From an uncultured Gammaproteobacteria bacterium (GTDB taxonomy: Bacteria; Pseudomonadota; Gammaproteobacteria; GCA-001735895), in the NCBI GenBank assembly GCA_945787265.1, contig CALZHS010000210.1, positions 5,509 to 15,291 of the forward strand: a stretch of 9,783 nucleotides of DNA, in the 5' to 3' direction. The first letter of the stretch is position 1. Each line of letters begins with the position of its first letter. A model generated the notes under the pieces. That model had not been told where the DNA came from. It saw only the letters and a list, made by a program, of their open reading frames with translations, and did not search any database. Shown one piece after another: positions 6,583-9,783 of this stretch. Position numbers and translations under genes: made by a program.

Positions 6583-7566
6583 CTAAAACAAATTCTGCTG
6601 CTGGCGCGTAATCTCGTCCATCGAAGATCCGATGGCGTTGAGTATGGTATCAGCAATCGGTGTTAACTGTTTCTCGACGATGTGGTCATAGTCTAGCTTT
6701 GCATTCTGACACTCAAGGGTCTGTGCCCCGGCAACGGTAATCACGTAATCGACCCAGCTGCGATTGCGATATCGCGACGGCTGTTGATTGCGCTTGAATT
6801 CCGCCTCCGCCTTGATCGCGGCCTGCGCATGGGGTGGGATATTTTTCTGGTACTCCGCAAGCTTCTTATGCAGGCGCTTTCGATACACGAGCTGATGATC
6901 GAACTTGCCATCGTAAAGGTCCGCGATCGTTTGCCGTATATAATCGCTATACTCGTCGCCGTCAAATACCAGCTGGTACAGGGTTTGCTGAAACTCGCGC
7001 GCCAGCTCGGTCCAGTCGGTGCGCACGGTTTCCAGGCCCTTGTAAATAATTCTGCGATTACCCTGCTCATCATCGATTAAACCGGCGTAGCGCTTCTTGC
7101 TGCCCTGGTCCGAGCCGCGCATGGTGGGCATGAAGAATTGCCGAAAATGGGTTTCGAACTCCATTTCCAGGCAGGACTCGATGGCGTACTCCTGCTGCAG
7201 ATGTTCGCGCCAGTACCGGTTTATGGTATCGACCAGGTGCTTGCCGATTTCAGCCGCGGCGCGATTGGCGCGTGGGCCGTTTAGCGCTACAAAAACCGAA
7301 TCGGTGTCTCCGTAAATGACTTCGTAGCCCTCCGCCTCGATGAGTTTCACCGTCTGGATAATGATGTCGTGACCGCGTTTGGTGATCGAACTGGTCAAAC
7401 GGGAATCGTGCAGGCGACAGCCGGAGGTGCCGAGCACACCGTAAAATGAGTTCATGATGATCTTGATTGCCTGCGATAACGCGGCGTTGCCGTCGTGCTT
7501 GGCCTGGTCTCGCGCGGCCCACAGGTTTTCGATTATTTGCGGCAGAATATGTTCGTGCTTGTGAAA
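6583..7566 (-). CDS. polB: DNA polymerase II (PolB), C-terminal palm/thumb part of a broken gene
   Basis: This frame is open from the junction at 7566; the first ATG inside it is 7455. It gives 327 residues collinear with the C-terminal part of E. coli PolB. From the junction it reads FHKHEHILPQIIENLWAARD, aligning with the FSREKHCLPEIV region of E. coli. Motif B follows (KIIMNSFYGVLG), then motif C YGDTDS with the catalytic aspartates, GSKKRYAGLI, KGLETVRTDWT and YRKRLHKKLAEYQKNIPPH. It ends in RQQQNLF, a good beta-clamp-binding peptide like the C-terminal QLGLF of E. coli PolB. Nothing in this half is damaged. It is separated from the N-terminal half by a deletion and frameshift at about 7564, and it lacks motif A, so it could not polymerise DNA alone. 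There is no sign of a ribosome-binding site before ATG 7455 that would make it a separate gene. Confidence 0.87.
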   Translation of the reverse strand, partial: FHKHEHILPQIIENLWAARDQAKHDGNAALSQAIKIIMNSFYGVLGTSGCRLHDSRLTSSITKRGHDIIIQTVKLIEAEGYEVIYGDTDSVFVALNGPRANRAAAEIGKHLVDTINRYWREHLQQEYAIESCLEMEFETHFRQFFMPTMRGSDQGSKKRYAGLIDDEQGNRRIIYKGLETVRTDWTELAREFQQTLYQLVFDGDEYSDYIRQTIADLYDGKFDHQLVYRKRLHKKLAEYQKNIPPHAQAAIKAEAEFKRNQQPSRYRNRSWVDYVITVAGAQTLECQNAKLDYDHIVEKQLTPIADTILNAIGSSMDEITRQQQNLF

Positions 7567-8822
7567 TCAAGCACCAGCACCGAATCCCGTAAACCGGGGG
7601 TCGAATCCATGACGTATCCCCCAGGCGCGCTCAATTCCCCCTGGTAGTCACCAATATTCGGAGCGATGTAGCCCTTGCGGTGCAGACGCGGCAGGTAGAG
7701 ATTGTCGAATGCGGCTACCGAACCGCCAGGGCGATCCATTTCGAGGCCGGTAAGCCGGGCGCGCTCGATCGAGAAATTGACCAGGTCGAGCTTTTCGAAA
7801 ATCTCCCAGACCAGTTGGCAATCTTCCAGGTTGTAGGCCGCCAGGGTTTCTTTTTCCTGCCTGAACTGGCGCTTGATTTCCTTTGCCTTGTAAAGCGGAT
7901 CAGCGTGAGTCTTGTCGTGAATCAGCTTGCCTCTCCCAAGCAGTTCCCGGGCCACCGATTCCAGCGCAAAGCTGGAAAAGCTGTAGGTCGCCGAGCGCAG
8001 CGTATCGATGCCATCGAGTACCACCCGTCCCGGTATCAATACAAAGTAGTGATTGCGATCAGCCTGGGACTGTCGCCACAACGGTTGTGATGCCCCGCGG
8101 CCGATGTCGAGCGGCACGCCGAGCGCCTGGGACTTTTTCTGCAATAGCCGGAGATCAAAGTTAATCACGTTCCAGCCAATCAGAATATCGGGATCGATTG
8201 TATCTACCCACTCGATCCATCGCCGCAGCAAGCTGGTTTCATCCGCGACATACTCGATCAGGTCATTATCCACCCCTTCACCGATCATCAGCACGCGGTT
8301 AATGTTTGCGCTTACAAATGCAATTGAAAACAGCGTATCGCTCTCGTAATCGGACTCGATGTCGAGCGACATGACTTCAAATTTCGGCGTGTAGTGGCCG
8401 GGCTGAAAACGAACGTTATGCAGCGCCTGCTTGCTGTAGTCTGCATCAACATCGATCGAGGCGGTAATGAAACGCTCGCACAGGAAGCGCTCGGTCGGAC
8501 GAATGTCGGCCTCGTAACAGGCGATACCGTTTTGCTCCAGCCGATCGCGTGCGCGGTACAGTTGTTGCTGTGAAGACAGGTAAACCGCACTCACCGGTTC
8601 GTCGCTAAAGGTCTTCAGCTGCAGCGGTTTGATTGACACACCGCGCACGCTGCCAAGCAATTCGGTCGCCGCCTGGGCATCCGCCTGGCGGATAAAAAAC
8701 AGGGCTTGCTGTTGATGGATGGACACCGTCAGCGGGCCCTGTGCGGTCGCAAGCCAGAAGTCCAGTCGCACGCCATCCGGCTCGTCGGACCACTGGCGCG
8801 TCAATAAAAATGCTGGAGTCAA
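7533..8822 (-). CDS. polB: DNA polymerase II (PolB), N-terminal 3'-5' exonuclease part of a broken gene
   Basis: Family B polymerase, the damage-inducible repair polymerase in enterics. Read as 429 residues, of which the first 420 align with E. coli PolB from its N-terminus (MTPAFLLTRQW). The exonuclease motifs are complete: Exo I D154-I-E156, Exo II N218-x3-F222-D223 and Exo III Y330-x3-D334. The frame reaches SAPGGYVMDSTPGLRDSVLVLDF, keeping the first motif A aspartate (D419). It then leaves the family: the expected SLYPSIIRTF block is absent and an unrelated tail stops at 7533. The start is a TTG at 8822 with GGAAG 7 bases upstream; no in-frame ATG lies nearby that preserves the N-terminus. 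As written, the product could at best be an exonuclease fragment. The full gene would have encoded about 786 residues, close to the 783 of E. coli. Confidence 0.87.
   Translation of the reverse strand: MTPAFLLTRQWSDEPDGVRLDFWLATAQGPLTVSIHQQQALFFIRQADAQAATELLGSVRGVSIKPLQLKTFSDEPVSAVYLSSQQQLYRARDRLEQNGIACYEADIRPTERFLCERFITASIDVDADYSKQALHNVRFQPGHYTPKFEVMSLDIESDYESDTLFSIAFVSANINRVLMIGEGVDNDLIEYVADETSLLRRWIEWVDTIDPDILIGWNVINFDLRLLQKKSQALGVPLDIGRGASQPLWRQSQADRNHYFVLIPGRVVLDGIDTLRSATYSFSSFALESVARELLGRGKLIHDKTHADPLYKAKEIKRQFRQEKETLAAYNLEDCQLVWEIFEKLDLVNFSIERARLTGLEMDRPGGSVAAFDNLYLPRLHRKGYIAPNIGDYQGELSAPGGYVMDSTPGLRDSVLVLDFTSTNIFCRK
7562..7566 (-). other. deletion junction inside polB at a TTTCA repeat
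   Basis: On the minus strand the five bases TTTCA belong to both flanks. In the N-terminal frame they read GAT-TTC-A (Asp-Phe of motif A). In the C-terminal frame they read TTT-CA (Phe-His of the FxxxEHILP block). In E. coli PolB these two points are 39 residues apart, predicting 118 missing bases, which is 1 modulo 3 and exactly explains the observed frame change. The missing part holds the motif A core SLYPSII and the following linker. Confidence 0.7.
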
Positions 8823-8843
8823 CAGACCGCTTCCGAAAAAAGG

Positions 8844-8871
8844 TTAACTTTAACGTACATTACATTATTAT
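8844..8871 (+). promoter_or_regulatory. sigma70-type promoter candidate for the cuyA-like gene
   Basis: TTAACT (8844-8849, 4 of 6 matches to TTGACA) and TATTAT (8866-8871, 5 of 6 to TATAAT) are 16 bases apart in the AT-rich part of the 91-base gap between divergent polB and the cuyA-like gene. A start near 8878 would leave a leader of about 36 bases. The inverted repeat GTTAA-CT-TTAAC (8843-8854) covers the -35 box and could be a regulator site or chance. Confidence 0.5.
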
Positions 8872-8913
8872 CGCGGATTCCCGTGCAATCATGCGTCATA
8901 CCTGGAGACCGTC

Positions 8914-9783
8914 ATGCATCTTTCCCGCTTCCCGCGACTGCATTTTGCCCATTTACCGACGCCGCTCGAGCCGTTAGAGCGGATCTCCGGGCACCTGGGC
9001 GGCCCGAACCTCTGGATCAAGCGCGACGATTGTACCGGGCTGTCATCGGGTGGGAACAAGACCCGCAAACTCGAGTTCCTGATGGCTGACGCAGTTGAGC
9101 GCGGCGCCGATACGATTATTACCCAGGGAGCCACGCAGTCGAATCACGCACGTCAGACCTGCGCGATTGCGGCCAAGCTCGGTTTGGACTGTCATATCCT
9201 GCTCGAGAATCGTACCGGGTACCATGACGAGGCCTATGCCCATAACGGCAATGTTTTACTCGACCAGCTGCACGGGGCAAGCATTTCGATTCGTCCCGCG
9301 GACAGCGACATGAACGCGGAAATGGAGCAGCTTGCACAGCAACTTCGTGATGATGGCAAAGAGCCTTACATCATTCCCGGGGGCGGATCGAACGAGACCG
9401 GCGCGCTCGGATATGTCAACGCGGCGTTCGAATTAACCCACCAGGCAAACGAACGCTCGTTGAGGATTGATCACCTGGTGCATGCCACCGGCAGCGCCGG
9501 CACCCAGGCCGGACTGGTGGTCGGTATGGAAGCGATGCACAGCCGCATCCCGGTCTACGGCGTCAGCGTGCGCGCGGAAAAACAAAAACAGGAAGAAAAT
9601 GTTTATGGCCTGGCACAGCGTACTGCCGAATTCATGGGTTTGAGCGCGAACCTGGTCGCGCGTGACAAGGTTGTCGCCAACAGTGACTATGTCGGTGAAG
9701 GCTACGGTCTTCCTACCGACTCGATGGTCGAAGCCGTCAAGATGCTGGCCAGTTACGAGGGCATCCTGCTGGACCCGGTCTAT
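8914..9783 (+). CDS. cuyA: L-cysteate sulfo-lyase / D-cysteine desulfhydrase family PLP enzyme, 5' part
   Basis: The first 290 codons of a PLP-dependent lyase cut by the window end; the frame has no stop. ATG 8914 has GGAG 6 bases upstream (8904-8907) and gives the typical start MHLSRFPRLHFAHLPTPLEP. The PLP lysine is K49 in GGNKTRKLEF. TQGATQSNHARQT, IIPGGGSNETGALGY and HATGSAGTQAGL (phosphate-binding loop) follow, ending at EGILLDPVY. This is the ACC deaminase/D-cysteine desulfhydrase family (fold type II, cytoplasmic). The wording of the blocks, notably MHLxRFP, GGNKTRKLEFLMA, GNVLLDxLHGA and KQEENVY, matches marine CuyA as I remember it. CuyA cleaves L-cysteate to pyruvate, sulfite and ammonium in taurine- and cysteate-using bacteria. 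DcyD (D-cysteine to pyruvate, H2S, ammonium) is the main alternative. No sulfite exporter or oxidase is in view; it would lie downstream. Only about 40-50 residues should be missing. Confidence 0.8.
   Translation, partial: MHLSRFPRLHFAHLPTPLEPLERISGHLGGPNLWIKRDDCTGLSSGGNKTRKLEFLMADAVERGADTIITQGATQSNHARQTCAIAAKLGLDCHILLENRTGYHDEAYAHNGNVLLDQLHGASISIRPADSDMNAEMEQLAQQLRDDGKEPYIIPGGGSNETGALGYVNAAFELTHQANERSLRIDHLVHATGSAGTQAGLVVGMEAMHSRIPVYGVSVRAEKQKQEENVYGLAQRTAEFMGLSANLVARDKVVANSDYVGEGYGLPTDSMVEAVKMLASYEGILLDPVY

Noticed and set aside
7250..7570. Separate 106-codon minus-strand gene across the polB junction
   Set aside because: It is in neither polB frame and its translation is basic and motif-free, while the true polB frames cover the same bases.

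Overview
The window looks like the chromosome of a free-living, probably marine proteobacterium, most likely a gammaproteobacterium. This is inferred from moderate-to-high GC, an E. coli-type DNA polymerase II, a CuyA-type cysteate lyase, a pyrrolysine-free MttB-family protein, and a short palindrome of a kind common between gammaproteobacterial genes. Nothing here identifies the species. No tRNA, rRNA, CRISPR array, insertion sequence or prophage gene is visible.

Left part (1-2939, + strand): the 3' two thirds of an Old Yellow Enzyme/FAD/4Fe-4S oxidoreductase (trimethylamine dehydrogenase / DgcA / FadH architecture) is followed after 4 bases by a trimethylamine methyltransferase (MttB)-family gene with no amber codon. 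The pair looks like an operon for demethylation of a methylated amine. Convergent to it (2977-3674, - strand) lies a creatininase-family gene of an unusual subfamily, broken by a single-base frameshift near 3240.

Middle (3846-6538, + strand): a likely operon of three genes. They encode a 567-residue P-loop (zeta-toxin-like) kinase-domain protein, a GFA/CENP-V-type zinc protein and an exported cytochrome P460-family haem protein. The last two overlap by 4 bases (ATGA). A hairpin-forming palindrome lies between this operon and the next gene.

Right part: polB (DNA polymerase II, - strand, 6583-8822) is split into an exonuclease half and a palm/thumb half. A deletion, estimated at 118 bp by comparison with E. 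coli PolB, removed catalytic motif A and shifted the frame. The junction TTTCA fits both flanks, which suggests a short direct repeat. Divergent from polB, after 91 bases with a good promoter candidate, starts a cuyA-like gene (L-cysteate sulfo-lyase / D-cysteine desulfhydrase family), cut by the window end.

Taken together, the gene content suggests use of small methylated and sulfonated compounds (methylamines or betaines, cysteate). Two genes are broken by simple indels. This is either recent gene decay or assembly error, and the sequence alone cannot decide which.
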